This document shows positions 55,691-64,000 of a DNA stretch of 64,000 bases, piece by piece (the first letter of the stretch is position 1; each line of letters opens with the position of its first letter). The position numbers and the translations under genes were made by a program. Source of the stretch: Ectothiorhodospira marina (GTDB taxonomy: Bacteria > Pseudomonadota > Gammaproteobacteria > Ectothiorhodospirales > Ectothiorhodospiraceae); the NCBI RefSeq assembly GCF_900109495.1, contig NZ_FOAA01000009.1, forward strand, positions 62,001-126,000, in the 5' to 3' direction. The notes under the pieces were generated by a model, which was not told the origin of the DNA, did not search any database, and saw nothing but the letters and a program-made list of their open reading frames with translations.

Positions 55691-57592
55691 ATGGGTTACG
55701 CAGAGGTTTATAACCGCTCGGTCAATGATCCGGAGGGTTTCTGGGGTGAAGCCGCCGAGGGGATCGACTGGTACAAACCGTATGACAGGGTGCTGGATGA
55801 CAGCAAGGCACCGTTCTACCACTGGTTTGCGGGCGGTGAACTGAACACCTGCTACAACGCGGTGGATCGCCACGTGGAAAGCGGCCGGGGCAAGCAGGCT
55901 GCCATCATCTACGACAGTCCCGTCACCCAGAACAAACAGACCATCACCTATGCCCAACTGCAGCAACAGGTGTCCCTGTTTGCCGGTGGCCTGGCCCGCC
56001 TGGGTGTGGAGAAGGGGGATCGGGTCATCATCTACATGCCCATGATTCCCGAGGCCCTGGTGGCCATGCTGGCCTGCGCGCGCCTGGGGGCCATCCATTC
56101 AGTGGTCTTTGGCGGTTTTTCTTCCAACGAACTGGCCACGCGCATCAACGATGCCAAGCCCAAGGTGCTGGTGGCGGCGTCCTGCGGCATTGAACCCAAC
56201 CGGGTCGTGCCCTACAAGCCGCTGCTGGACAAGGCCTTCGAGATGGCCGAACACAAGCCGGACCACTGCGTGGTCCTGCAACGCCCTCAGGGACCGGGCG
56301 AGATGACGGCGGGGCGTGACGTGGAGTGGAATGAATCCATCGATGGCGTGGAGCCCCACCCCTGTGTTCCGGTCAAGGCCACTGACCCCCTCTACATCCT
56401 TTATACGTCCGGTACCACCGGCAAACCCAAGGGCGTGGTGCGGGACAATGGCGGCCACGCCGTGGCCCTGAACTGGAGCATGAAGAATATCTACGGCATG
56501 GAACCCGGCGAGGTCTTCTGGGCGGCCTCCGATGTAGGCTGGGTGGTGGGCCACTCCTATATCGTCTACGCCCCACTGCTCTATGGGTGCACCACGGTGG
56601 TTTATGAAGGCAAGCCCGTGGGCACTCCGGATCCCGGAGCCTTCTGGCGGGTGATTGAGGAATACCAGGTGTCGGTCATGTTTACCGCACCGACGGCATT
56701 CCGGGCCATCAAGAAGGAAGACAGCAAGGCCGAGCATCTCAAGCGCTATGACATGGGCAAGTTCCGGGCCCTGTTCCTGGCCGGCGAGCGGTGCGACCCC
56801 GACACCCTGGGCTGGGCTCAGGAGATCCTGGAGCGTCCAGTGATCGACCACTGGTGGCAAACGGAAACCGGCTGGCCCATCGCCGCCAACTACCTGGGTA
56901 TTGAACAGTTCCCCATCCGACCCGGCACCGCCGGCAAGCCCGTGCCCGGCTACAATGTGCAGATCCTGGATGACCATGGCGAGCCCGTGCCTGCCGGTCA
57001 GATGGGCCGCATCATGATCAAGCTGCCGCTGCCACCGGCCTGCCTACCCACCCTGTGGCAAAATGACCAGCGCTTCCAGGAGGCCTACCTCAGTGCCCAG
57101 CCTGGATACTATCTGACCGGCGACTCCGGTTACCTGGACGAGGAAGGTTTCCTGTACGTGATGGGCCGTATCGACGATACGATCAATGTGGCGGGCCACC
57201 GGCTGTCCACCGGCGCCATGGAAGAGGTGCTGGCCTCGCACCCGGCGGTGGCGGAGTGCGCCGTGATCGGCGTGCAGGACACCCTCAAGGGGTCGCTACC
57301 CATGGGCCTGGTGGTCATGAAGAGCGGTGTGGAGCAGGATGAAGAAAGTCTGCGCAAGGAGTTGGTGGCTCAGGTGCGCGACCAGATCGGCCCCGTGGCG
57401 GCTTTCAAGCTGGTGGCGGTGGTCAAGCGCCTGCCCAAGACCCGCTCGGGCAAGATCCTGCGCGCCATCATGCGCAAGATCGCCGATAATGAGCCCTTCC
57501 AGGCCCCGGCCACCATTGATGATCCGGCCATCCTGGATGAAATCCGGGAGAACCTGACGGGCATCGGGTATGCGGAGGGAAAAAAGGGGTAA
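55691..57592 (+). CDS. prpE: propionate-CoA ligase
   Basis: A 633-residue acyl-adenylate synthetase making propionyl-CoA from propionate, CoA and ATP. The P-loop-like LYILYTSGTTGKPKGVVRDN is near residue 236, WWQTETGWPI is the adenylation motif, and the C-terminal KTRSGKILR (near residue 583) carries the acetylatable catalytic lysine. Length and context, first gene of the methylcitrate set, favour PrpE over acetyl-CoA synthetase. AGGAGCGAGTC precedes ATG. Confidence 0.93.
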   Translation: MGYAEVYNRSVNDPEGFWGEAAEGIDWYKPYDRVLDDSKAPFYHWFAGGELNTCYNAVDRHVESGRGKQAAIIYDSPVTQNKQTITYAQLQQQVSLFAGGLARLGVEKGDRVIIYMPMIPEALVAMLACARLGAIHSVVFGGFSSNELATRINDAKPKVLVAASCGIEPNRVVPYKPLLDKAFEMAEHKPDHCVVLQRPQGPGEMTAGRDVEWNESIDGVEPHPCVPVKATDPLYILYTSGTTGKPKGVVRDNGGHAVALNWSMKNIYGMEPGEVFWAASDVGWVVGHSYIVYAPLLYGCTTVVYEGKPVGTPDPGAFWRVIEEYQVSVMFTAPTAFRAIKKEDSKAEHLKRYDMGKFRALFLAGERCDPDTLGWAQEILERPVIDHWWQTETGWPIAANYLGIEQFPIRPGTAGKPVPGYNVQILDDHGEPVPAGQMGRIMIKLPLPPACLPTLWQNDQRFQEAYLSAQPGYYLTGDSGYLDEEGFLYVMGRIDDTINVAGHRLSTGAMEEVLASHPAVAECAVIGVQDTLKGSLPMGLVVMKSGVEQDEESLRKELVAQVRDQIGPVAAFKLVAVVKRLPKTRSGKILRAIMRKIADNEPFQAPATIDDPAILDEIRENLTGIGYAEGKKG

Positions 57593-57616
57593 CCGATATG
57601 CCCACTGCCCTCCGCG

Positions 57617-57656
57617 CCCCTCTCCCCTCAGGGGAGAGGGGTTGGGGTGAGGGGGG
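57617..57656. repeat. CCCCTCTCCCC palindromic repeat, copy near prpE
   Basis: CCCCTCTCCCC-TCA-GGGGAGAGGGG (57617-57641) followed by TTGGGGTGAGGGG. It lies 24 bp after prpE and may help end or shape its transcript before the regulator gene. Confidence 0.85.
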
Positions 57657-57703
57657 AAGGCAAATTGTCAGCAAACCTTTCCCTTTACCCCTGCTTTCCA
57701 TGC

Positions 57704-57725
57704 TGTTAACCTAATATTGTTAACA
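57704..57725. promoter_or_regulatory. operator palindrome upstream of the GntR regulator
   Basis: A perfect 7-bp inverted repeat TGTTAAC-N8-GTTAACA (57704-57725), ending 14 bp before the regulator start. Its size and position fit autoregulation by a FadR/GntR-type dimer. No clear second copy is seen upstream of prpE or prpB. Confidence 0.6.
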
Positions 57726-57739
57726 ATCCGGATCCACCC

Positions 57740-58465
57740 ATGCCACCGTATACCGAGCAGCCAGGCGAACAGGGCGTGACCATTGCCGATCGGGTCTTCT
57801 CCCGCTTGCGCAAGGCCATTGTGGAAGGCCAGATCCCCGCTGGGAGCAAGATCAGCGAGCCGGAACTGGCCACTGAATACGGTATCAGCCGCGGTCCACT
57901 GCGGGATGCCATGGGGCGCCTCGAGGCCTGCCACTTGGTGGAACGGCGAGCCAACGTGGGCGCGCGTGTGGTCTCCCTTAGTCAGGAGGACCTGCTGGAG
58001 CTCTACTTGCTCAGGGAGGCGCTGGAAGGTATGGCCGCTCGGCTCGCGGCGGAGCGTATGCCCGCCACGGAGATTGACAGCCTGCGTCAGTTGCTCAAGC
58101 AGCATGAGCAACGGGCCGACGTGAAGGACGGCATCGCCTATTTTCAGAAGGAAGGCGATCTGGATTTTCATTATCGGATCATCCAGGCCAGTGGTAATGC
58201 CCGTTTGATCCAGTTTCTATGCAATGAGCTATACCACCTGATGCGCATGTATCGGTACCAGTTCGGCATGGCCAGTTCCCGGGCAAGGATTGCCTTTCGG
58301 GAGCATCGTCATATCGTCGAGGCGATTGCCGATCGGGATCCGGAGATGGCCGAACTGATCATGCGCCGCCATATTCGCAGTTCACGGGTGAACGTGGAGA
58401 TGCTGTTCGATGCCCAGGCGTCGTTGACCCGCCGACAGGGTCAAAACCTGGGAGCCACTGGATAG
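57740..58465 (+). CDS. GntR-family (FCD domain) transcriptional regulator of propionate genes
   Basis: A 241-residue regulator. The winged-helix domain ([48 protein letters not shown], partly shown) is typical GntR, and the C-terminal all-helical FCD domain has [19 protein letters not shown] and the metal/ligand histidines in [14 protein letters not shown] and [11 protein letters not shown]. It lies between prpE and prpB and likely controls the prp operon in response to a methylcitrate-cycle intermediate, replacing the sigma-54 PrpR of enterobacteria. Direct ligand is unknown. Confidence 0.9.
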   Translation: MPPYTEQPGEQGVTIADRVFSRLRKAIVEGQIPAGSKISEPELATEYGISRGPLRDAMGRLEACHLVERRANVGARVVSLSQEDLLELYLLREALEGMAARLAAERMPATEIDSLRQLLKQHEQRADVKDGIAYFQKEGDLDFHYRIIQASGNARLIQFLCNELYHLMRMYRYQFGMASSRARIAFREHRHIVEAIADRDPEMAELIMRRHIRSSRVNVEMLFDAQASLTRRQGQNLGATG

Positions 58466-58533
58466 CCCCCTGCCAAAGCAGGTCTTCACGCCTACCTTCC
58501 GTTTTTCATTCCTTTGGTTTTTCAGGAGTTCAC

Positions 58534-59418
58534 ATGAGCGATCCATCCACGCCCGGGGCGCGCCTGCGTGCCGCCGTCCAGGAAGAACAACCCTTGCAGG
58601 TGGTGGGCGCCATCAATGCCTATCACGCCATGATGGCCGAACACGTGGGCTACAAGGCCCTGTATCTCTCTGGAGGCGGCGTGGCCGCCGGCTCCCTGGC
58701 CCTGCCCGATCTTGGCATCAGCACCCTGCACGACGTTCTGGAAGACGTACGCCGCATCACCTATGTCACCGACGTGCCGCTGTTGGTGGACGCCGACACC
58801 GGGTTCGGCTCCAGCGCTTTCAACATCGCCCGCACCGTGAAGGAACTGATCCGCGCGGGTGCCGCCGGCTGCCACATCGAAGACCAGGTGCAATCCAAGC
58901 GCTGCGGCCACCGCCCCGGCAAGGCCATCGTCACACAGGAGGAGATGGTTGATCGCATCAAGGCCGCCGCCGACGCGCGCGCCGAGGATTTCGTTATCAT
59001 GGCGCGAACCGACGCCCTGGCCGTGGAAGGCATTGACTCGGCCATTGACCGGGCCAGAGCCTGCGTGGAAGCTGGCGCCGACATGATCTTCCCCGAGGCC
59101 ATGACGACCCTGGAGGAGTATCAACAATTCGTGGATGCGGTTGACGTGCCCGTGCTGGCCAATATCACCGAATTCGGCAGCACCCCCCTGTTCACCACTG
59201 AACAACTCAAGGGTGTGGGCGTGGGCCTGGTGCTTTACCCACTGTCGGCCTTCCGTGCCATGAACAAGGCGGCGCTCAACGTCTATGAGACCATTCGCCA
59301 GGATGGCACGCAGGAGGCCGCCCTGCATACCATGCAGACCCGAGCGGAGCTTTACGAACATCTGGGCTATCACGCCTACGAAGAGAAACTGGACCAGCTA
59401 TACCGCAAAGGCGGCTAA
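58534..59418 (+). CDS. prpB: 2-methylisocitrate lyase
   Basis: A 294-residue isocitrate-lyase superfamily enzyme splitting 2-methylisocitrate to succinate and pyruvate. Family motifs: [13 protein letters not shown], catalytic-loop [12 protein letters not shown] (KKCGH-type Cys near residue 124), [14 protein letters not shown] and ADMIFPEAM. Length is normal. CAGGAGTTCAC precedes ATG. It is 68 bp after the regulator and 24 bp before prpC. Confidence 0.96.
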   Translation: MSDPSTPGARLRAAVQEEQPLQVVGAINAYHAMMAEHVGYKALYLSGGGVAAGSLALPDLGISTLHDVLEDVRRITYVTDVPLLVDADTGFGSSAFNIARTVKELIRAGAAGCHIEDQVQSKRCGHRPGKAIVTQEEMVDRIKAAADARAEDFVIMARTDALAVEGIDSAIDRARACVEAGADMIFPEAMTTLEEYQQFVDAVDVPVLANITEFGSTPLFTTEQLKGVGVGLVLYPLSAFRAMNKAALNVYETIRQDGTQEAALHTMQTRAELYEHLGYHAYEEKLDQLYRKGG

Positions 59419-59442
59419 GAAGACGAGACGGAGAACCGCGAA

Positions 59443-60594
59443 ATGAGTGAAACCGAGAACAAGCCCAAGCCGAAAAAGTCCGTTGCCCTCTCGGGCACCG
59501 TTGCTGGCAACACCGCCATCTGCACCGTGGGCCGCACGGGTAACGACCTGCACTACCGTGGCTACGACATCCTGGACTTTGCCGATGAGGCGGAGTTCGA
59601 GGAGATTGCCTACCTGCTCGTCCATGGCACTCTGCCCAACCGCGCCGAACTGGAGCGCTACAAAGCGCTGCTGCGTTCCATGCGCGGTCTGCCCGCTGCC
59701 CTGCGCACCACCCTGGAGCAGATCCCACCTTCTGCCCATCCCATGGACGTGATGCGCACTGCCGTCTCCATGCTGGGCACCCTGGAGATGGAAAAGGAAG
59801 ACATGAACGTGGCCGGCGCCCGTCTGATTGCCGACCGCCTGCTGGCCTGCCTGAGTTCAGCCCTGTTGTACTGGTACCACTTTGCACACCACGGTCGCCG
59901 CATCGATGTGGAAACCGACGACGACAGCATGGGCGGGCACTTCCTGCACCTGATGCACGGTCGCAAACCTTCCGAGGAGTGGGTGCGGGCGATGCACACC
60001 TCCCTGAACCTTTATGCGGAACACGAGTTCAACGCCTCCACCTTCACCTCTCGCGTGGTGGCGGGCACCAACTCCGACATCTACTCGGCCCTGACCGGTG
60101 CCATTGGCGCCCTGCGCGGTCCCAAACATGGGGGGGCCAACGAGGCGGCCTGCGATATCCAGCAGCGCTATCACAATGCCGATGAGGCCGAGGCAGACAT
60201 CCGTGAGCGCATGGCCCGCAAGGAAATCGTGATTGGCTTTGGTCATCCCGTGTACACCATTTCCGATCCGCGCAACAAGGTCATCAAGGAAGTGGCCCGC
60301 CGCCTGTCCGAGCAGCAGGGTGACATGCGCATGTACGAGGTGGCCGAACGTCTGGAGACGGTCATGTGGGATGCCAAGAAGATGTTCCCGAACCTGGACT
60401 GGTTCTCTGCGGTCTCCTACAACATGATGGGGATTCCCACACCGCTGTTCACCCCGATTTTCGTGATCGCCCGCACCGCCGGCTGGGCGGCCCACGTGAT
60501 CGAGCAGCGCCAGGACGGCAAGATCATCCGTCCCAGTGCCAACTACATCGGCCCGGAAAATCAGGCCTGGGTACCGATGAACCAGCGGGGCTGA
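59443..60594 (+). CDS. prpC: 2-methylcitrate synthase
   Basis: A 383-residue citrate-synthase-fold enzyme condensing propionyl-CoA with oxaloacetate. Conserved residues: [27 protein letters not shown] (active-site His), [12 protein letters not shown], and the catalytic Asp in [16 protein letters not shown]. Its short length and [21 protein letters not shown] start match methylcitrate synthases rather than hexameric citrate synthases. Cotranscribed with prpB. Confidence 0.94.
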   Translation: MSETENKPKPKKSVALSGTVAGNTAICTVGRTGNDLHYRGYDILDFADEAEFEEIAYLLVHGTLPNRAELERYKALLRSMRGLPAALRTTLEQIPPSAHPMDVMRTAVSMLGTLEMEKEDMNVAGARLIADRLLACLSSALLYWYHFAHHGRRIDVETDDDSMGGHFLHLMHGRKPSEEWVRAMHTSLNLYAEHEFNASTFTSRVVAGTNSDIYSALTGAIGALRGPKHGGANEAACDIQQRYHNADEAEADIRERMARKEIVIGFGHPVYTISDPRNKVIKEVARRLSEQQGDMRMYEVAERLETVMWDAKKMFPNLDWFSAVSYNMMGIPTPLFTPIFVIARTAGWAAHVIEQRQDGKIIRPSANYIGPENQAWVPMNQRG

Positions 60595-60599
60595 TCTCT

Positions 60600-60727
60600 C
60601 CCCTCATCCCCGACCCTTCTCCCCTCTGGGGAGAAGGGAGAGACTTTAACCCCTCTCCCCAGACCAGAGGGGAAAAGGGAAAGACTTTGGCCCCTCTCCC
60701 CTCTGGGGAGAGGGGTTGGGGTGAGGG
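60600..60727. repeat. cluster of three CCCCTCTCCCC-type repeats between prpC and prpD
   Basis: A CTCATCCCC/CCCTTCTCCCC variant (60600-60640), a partial copy with CCAGACCAGAGGGG (60651-60672), and a full CCCCTCTCCCC-TCT-GGGGAGAGGGG copy with GGGGTGAGGG (60691-60727). The array separates prpC and prpD by 174 bp inside the operon. Confidence 0.85.
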
Positions 60728-60768
60728 CACCGGCGGACACATACCACCCAAACCAGGGGGAATGACCC

Positions 60769-62217
60769 ATGACCGCAACCACCGCCGATACCAATGTTCG
60801 CCCCGATCCTGATCCCGAACTGACTGCCATCGCCGATTATGTCTGCGGCGACCCCATCACATCCACCGAGGCCCTGGATACCGCACGCCACTGTCTGATG
60901 GACTCCCTGGCCTGCGCCCTGCTGGCCCTGCAGTATCCCGAATGCACCAAGCACCTGGGCCCGGTTGTCCCGGGCACCCTCGTGCCCAACGGCACCCGCA
61001 TCCCGGGCACCTCGTTCCAACTGGACCCCATCCAGGGGGCCTTCAACATCGGCGCCATGGTGCGTTGGCTGGATTTCAACGACACATGGCTGGCCGCGGA
61101 GTGGGGGCACCCCTCGGACAACCTGGGGGCCATCCTTGCCGTGGCCGATCACCTGAGCCGACAGGCCGTGGCCAACGGGCACCCTCCCCTCACCATGGAT
61201 CGAGTCATCCAGGCCATGGTCAAGGCCCATGAGATCCAGGGGGTGCTGGCCCTGGAGAACAGCTTCAACCAGGTGGGACTGGATCATGTGGTACTGGTCA
61301 AGGTCGCCTCCGCTGCCGTCAGTGCCCATCTGCTCGGTGCCCGACACGATCAGGTGGTCGATGCCGTCTCCCAGGCCTTCGTGGATGGTCAGGCCCTGCG
61401 CACCTATCGCCATGCCCCCAACGCCGGCTCGCGCAAGTCCTGGGCCGCGGGCGATGCCTGTGGGCGCGCCGTGCGCCTGGCCATGATGGTGATGAAGGGG
61501 GAGATGGGCCTGCCCAGCGTGCTCAGTGCGCCCCGCTGGGGCTTTTACGATGTCCTCTTCAAGGGTCAGCCCTTCCGTTTTCAGCGGCCCTACGGCAGCT
61601 ACGTGATGGAACAGATCCTGTTCAAGATCAGCTTTCCCGCCGAGTTCCACGCCCAGACGGCGGTGGAGGCCGCCCTGGCCCTCCACGACCAGGTGAAAGA
61701 CCGCCTGGACGAGATCGATCGGGTGGAACTCACCACCCAGGACTCCGCCATCCGCATCATCAGCAAGCAAGGCCCCCTGTACAATCCTGCCGACCGGGAC
61801 CACTGCCTGCAGTACATGGTGGCCATCCCCCTGATCTTCGGAGAACTGACCGCCCGCCACTATGAAGACGACATCGCCGCCGATGCGCGCATCGATGCCC
61901 TGCGGGAAAAGATGCAGGTGGTGGAAGACGCACGCTATTCCAGGGAATACCATGATCCGGACAAGCGCTCCATTGCCAACGCGGTGCAGGTCTTCTTCAA
62001 GGACGGCACGCACACTGACAAGGTGGAAGTTGAATACCCCATCGGTCACCGGCGGCGTCGCGACGAAGGCCTGCCCGAGCTTGAACGCAAGTTCGAGGGC
62101 GCACTGCGCAGCCGTTTTACCAAGGGGCGGGCTCAGGAGATCCTGGCCCTGTGCGCCGATGCGGATCGCCTGAACCCAACCCCGGTGCATGAATTCATGG
62201 ACCGCTTCATGATCTGA
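60769..62217 (+). CDS. prpD: 2-methylcitrate dehydratase (MmgE/PrpD family)
   Basis: A 482-residue iron-sulfur-free dehydratase of the methylcitrate cycle. The MmgE/PrpD pattern includes RWLDFNDTWLAAEWGHPSDNLGAIL (partly shown), KAHEIQGVLALENSFN, FVDGQALRTYRHAPNAGSRKSWAAGDA and DRDHCLQYMVAIPL near residue 345. It converts 2-methylcitrate to 2-methylaconitate or directly to 2-methylisocitrate in some organisms. No acnD/prpF pair is seen in the window, which favours PrpD as the sole dehydratase. Confidence 0.95.
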   Translation: MTATTADTNVRPDPDPELTAIADYVCGDPITSTEALDTARHCLMDSLACALLALQYPECTKHLGPVVPGTLVPNGTRIPGTSFQLDPIQGAFNIGAMVRWLDFNDTWLAAEWGHPSDNLGAILAVADHLSRQAVANGHPPLTMDRVIQAMVKAHEIQGVLALENSFNQVGLDHVVLVKVASAAVSAHLLGARHDQVVDAVSQAFVDGQALRTYRHAPNAGSRKSWAAGDACGRAVRLAMMVMKGEMGLPSVLSAPRWGFYDVLFKGQPFRFQRPYGSYVMEQILFKISFPAEFHAQTAVEAALALHDQVKDRLDEIDRVELTTQDSAIRIISKQGPLYNPADRDHCLQYMVAIPLIFGELTARHYEDDIAADARIDALREKMQVVEDARYSREYHDPDKRSIANAVQVFFKDGTHTDKVEVEYPIGHRRRRDEGLPELERKFEGALRSRFTKGRAQEILALCADADRLNPTPVHEFMDRFMI

Positions 62218-62293
62218 GCCCTTTGCCGCTCAGGGCCACCCTGTACCGGCACGCGCCTGCAAGACACCCACAAGACACCCTAGGAGGTTATTC

Positions 62294-63250
62294 ATGCCCG
62301 CAGCAGCGACACACCAGGATCTGGGCCATGGCATCACCCTGATCGACGCACAGATCCAGCGCCCCGGTCTGGCCGCCTGCTATCTCATCCAGGAGGGCGA
62401 TCGCGCCGCCTTTGTGGAGACAGGCACGGCCCTGTCCGTACCCGGGCTGCTGGAAGTCCTGGAGCTCAAGGGCATCGGACGGGACCAGGTGGACTATGTC
62501 ATCCCCACCCATGTCCACCTGGATCACGCCGGCGGCGCCGGGGCACTCATGAGGCACCTGCCCCAGGCCAGGCTGGTGATCCACCCGCGGGGTGCCCGGC
62601 ACATGATCGACCCCTCCAAGCTCATCGCCGGGGCCGCGGCAGTCTATGGTGAAGAGGCCATGGCACGGATGTTCGGCGAGATCCTGCCCATCCCGGAGGA
62701 GCGGGTCATCCAGGCGGCGGACGGCGATACGGTCTCACTCAATGGCCGCACCCTCACCTTCCTGGATACACCCGGGCACGCAAAGCACCACTTCAGTGTG
62801 GTGGACGAGATGGGTCATGGGGTCTTCAGCGGGGACACCTTCGGGCTGTCCTATCGTGAGTTCGACACCAACCGAGGCGCCTTCGCCCTGCCCACCACCA
62901 CACCGGTGCAGTTTGATCCCGACGCCCTGCACGCCTCGGTGGATCGCCTGGTGGATCAGGGGCTGGAGTACATGTACCTCACCCATTACGGGCGAGTGGG
63001 CAACCTGGCGCGACTGCAGGCAGAGCAGCACGAGCTGATCGATGCCTACGTGGACATGGCCCGCGAACATGGCGATACCGGCGAAGGACGGCACGAGGCC
63101 CTGGTCGAAGAGATGATGACCCTGCTGGTGAAGCGCCTGCGTGCCCACGGCTGCGACCTGCCGGAACCCCGGATCAGGGAACTGCTGGGGATGGACGTGG
63201 AGTTGAACGTGCAGGGTCTGGAGTTCTGGGTCGATCAAGCCAAGGGATAA
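62294..63250 (+). CDS. MBL-fold metallo-hydrolase
   Basis: A 318-residue metallo-beta-lactamase-fold hydrolase. The metal site is VIPTHVHLDHAGGAG (HxHxDH, residues 73-78), LDTPGHAKHHFS, and GVFSGDTFGLSY, with a last His in MYLTHYGRVG. A C-terminal helical domain of about 70 residues follows. AGGAGGTTATTC precedes ATG, 76 bp after prpD on the same strand, so it is probably the last gene of the prp operon. Its substrate is unknown; a thioester or lactone related to propionate metabolism is a guess. Confidence 0.87.
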   Translation: MPAAATHQDLGHGITLIDAQIQRPGLAACYLIQEGDRAAFVETGTALSVPGLLEVLELKGIGRDQVDYVIPTHVHLDHAGGAGALMRHLPQARLVIHPRGARHMIDPSKLIAGAAAVYGEEAMARMFGEILPIPEERVIQAADGDTVSLNGRTLTFLDTPGHAKHHFSVVDEMGHGVFSGDTFGLSYREFDTNRGAFALPTTTPVQFDPDALHASVDRLVDQGLEYMYLTHYGRVGNLARLQAEQHELIDAYVDMAREHGDTGEGRHEALVEEMMTLLVKRLRAHGCDLPEPRIRELLGMDVELNVQGLEFWVDQAKG

Positions 63251-63943
63251 ATTTTTCGTCGGATATTTCCTCTCCATTGCACTCCCTGCCGGTCAAGGAC
63301 CTCCAATACCTGCTTCAGGTCACGTCGGATCTGCGCGATGCCATGCACCAGACCCACGGTGGCGAGCGTGTCCGGGGACGCGGCATGGGCGCGCCTTGCC
63401 AAGTGAATCCTGCCAACACAGCAGCATCGGCCAGAAAGATCGTGGAGTGGCCGTTGGTCATGCAGTGTCTGTTGTCGGCCCTGAGCGGGCATTCGGCCCG
63501 CACTGACCAACGACCGCAAGCCCGTTCGAACCGGACAGGTTACTCCCACCTGTTGGACTCACCTCGGGATGGCCTCTTCATCTCGCCCCAGGAGGGCGGG
63601 ATTGGAGGCTACGGACAGGGTGGGACGTAATACGGGAACAACTCGTTGAGGTCACGCGCCAGTACTGGGGGATTGTGATTCGCCTCCACTGGGTGTTCGA
63701 TGTCACGATGCAGTAGGATCAGAGCCTTGAGCCCAAAGACCATGGGCCTGAGAAACTGGCGCCACCGCGCAGACTGGCTTTCAAGGTGGCCAGATTGGCA
63801 ACCTGCAGAGAAGAATGCTTGAAAGGCAAACGAAAAAAAGCAGGATAGAACGATCACTGCCTGCTGTGAGCCTCATCCGTCAGTTCGCCCAACGGCGATC
63901 GCCCTGACTGAGTGCCGAGCCCCGTTGACAGGAGTACTCCAAC
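63251..63943. other. 693-bp region without a convincing gene
   Basis: Open frames here (117 aa on +, 104 and 82 aa on -) lack ribosome sites and any protein motif I recognise, and no palindromic repeat, tRNA or terminator is evident. The composition is less coding-like than its surroundings, and the longest frames are interrupted. It may hold remnants of a degraded gene or insertion; this cannot be decided from the sequence alone. Confidence 0.45.
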
Positions 63944-64000
63944 GTGACTTTCCGCCCATTGGCCGCCGACGAACTCACCGAGGCCATCGCCAAAGCCGCG
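63944..64000 (+). CDS. start of an unidentified gene, cut by the right edge
   Basis: Nineteen in-frame codons from GTG 63944 (product begins MTFRPLAADELTEAIAKAA) preceded by AGGAG at 9-nt spacing. The reading frame is open to the edge. Too little is present to name it. Confidence 0.55.
   Translation, partial: MTFRPLAADELTEAIAKAA

Noticed and set aside
63519-63542. tRNA-like TTCGAAC loop
   Set aside because: No acceptor, D or anticodon stem can be formed around it.
63277-63857. Possible transposase remnant in the three frames near the right edge
   Set aside because: No catalytic motif, terminal inverted repeats or target duplication could be found.

Overview
The window looks like chromosomal DNA of a GC-rich gammaproteobacterium. 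Best guess is a halophilic or haloalkaliphilic Chromatiales/Ectothiorhodospiraceae-type organism. The clues are a gene for the osmolyte N-acetylglutaminylglutamine amide, an octaheme tetrathionate-reductase-family cytochrome, gammaproteobacterial-style SodB, YgiQ, PpK/Ppx and MltF, and a complete methylcitrate operon. Placement is inference; no rRNA, tRNA or phage/IS gene was found. Almost all of the window is ordinary housekeeping and metabolic content, densely packed, with short intergenic palindromic repeats.

Layout. 1-4.1 kb: partial asnO-type amidotransferase (-), then a divergent octaheme cytochrome c / cytochrome b pair (+). 4.2-5.8 kb: His-tailed NifX-like protein, UPF0251 regulator, sodB. 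5.9-8.2 kb: argD-argF behind a leader with a terminator and competing hairpins. 8.2-16.8 kb: a phosphate island (ppk; ppx-sixA; pit-DUF47; phoR-phoB) with Pho-box-like direct repeats before ppk and phoB. 16.8-24 kb: SMR transporter, Sel1 protein, orphan ParA, small proteins, ygiQ-comFB, dacB. 24-31 kb: fumA, lipoate ligase family gene, epimerase, a 51-aa membrane protein, yajD, a K+-channel/RCK protein. 31-35.6 kb: lutA-lutBC, where lutB and lutC are joined by three copies of a genomic repeat; D-malate/tartrate dehydrogenase. 35.8-37.1 kb: mltF.

37.2-41.2 kb is an arsenic/thiol-redox island: arsC, arsB and a 30-codon ArsD-like microprotein on one strand; dsbB, an ArsP-like permease and a CxxC thioredoxin-like protein on the other. 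Two near-identical inverted repeats (TATATG-N8-CATATA/T) lie before the divergent units and suggest one shared ArsR-type repressor that is not encoded here. 41-55 kb: DUF3581, Tat/lipobox M48 peptidase, two overlapping GTPase/DUF697-type genes, a secreted DsrE-like protein, XpaC-TelA pair, a Gly/Met-rich periplasmic protein, a double-thioredoxin protein, serS, orphan glcD.

55.4-63.3 kb: propionate catabolism in the order prpE, GntR regulator, prpB, prpC, prpD, MBL-fold hydrolase, with a perfect operator-like palindrome before the regulator. The last 0.7 kb before the right edge has no convincing gene, and a new CDS begins at 63944.

Most noteworthy for follow-up: the ArsD microprotein with its three arsenic-binding cysteines at the canonical positions, the paired ars/dsbB operators, the repeat-mediated LutB-LutC fusion that seems to have cost LutC its N-terminus, the attenuator-like argD leader, and the membrane-linked octaheme cytochrome module. 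I did not see a clear novel defence or mobile system.
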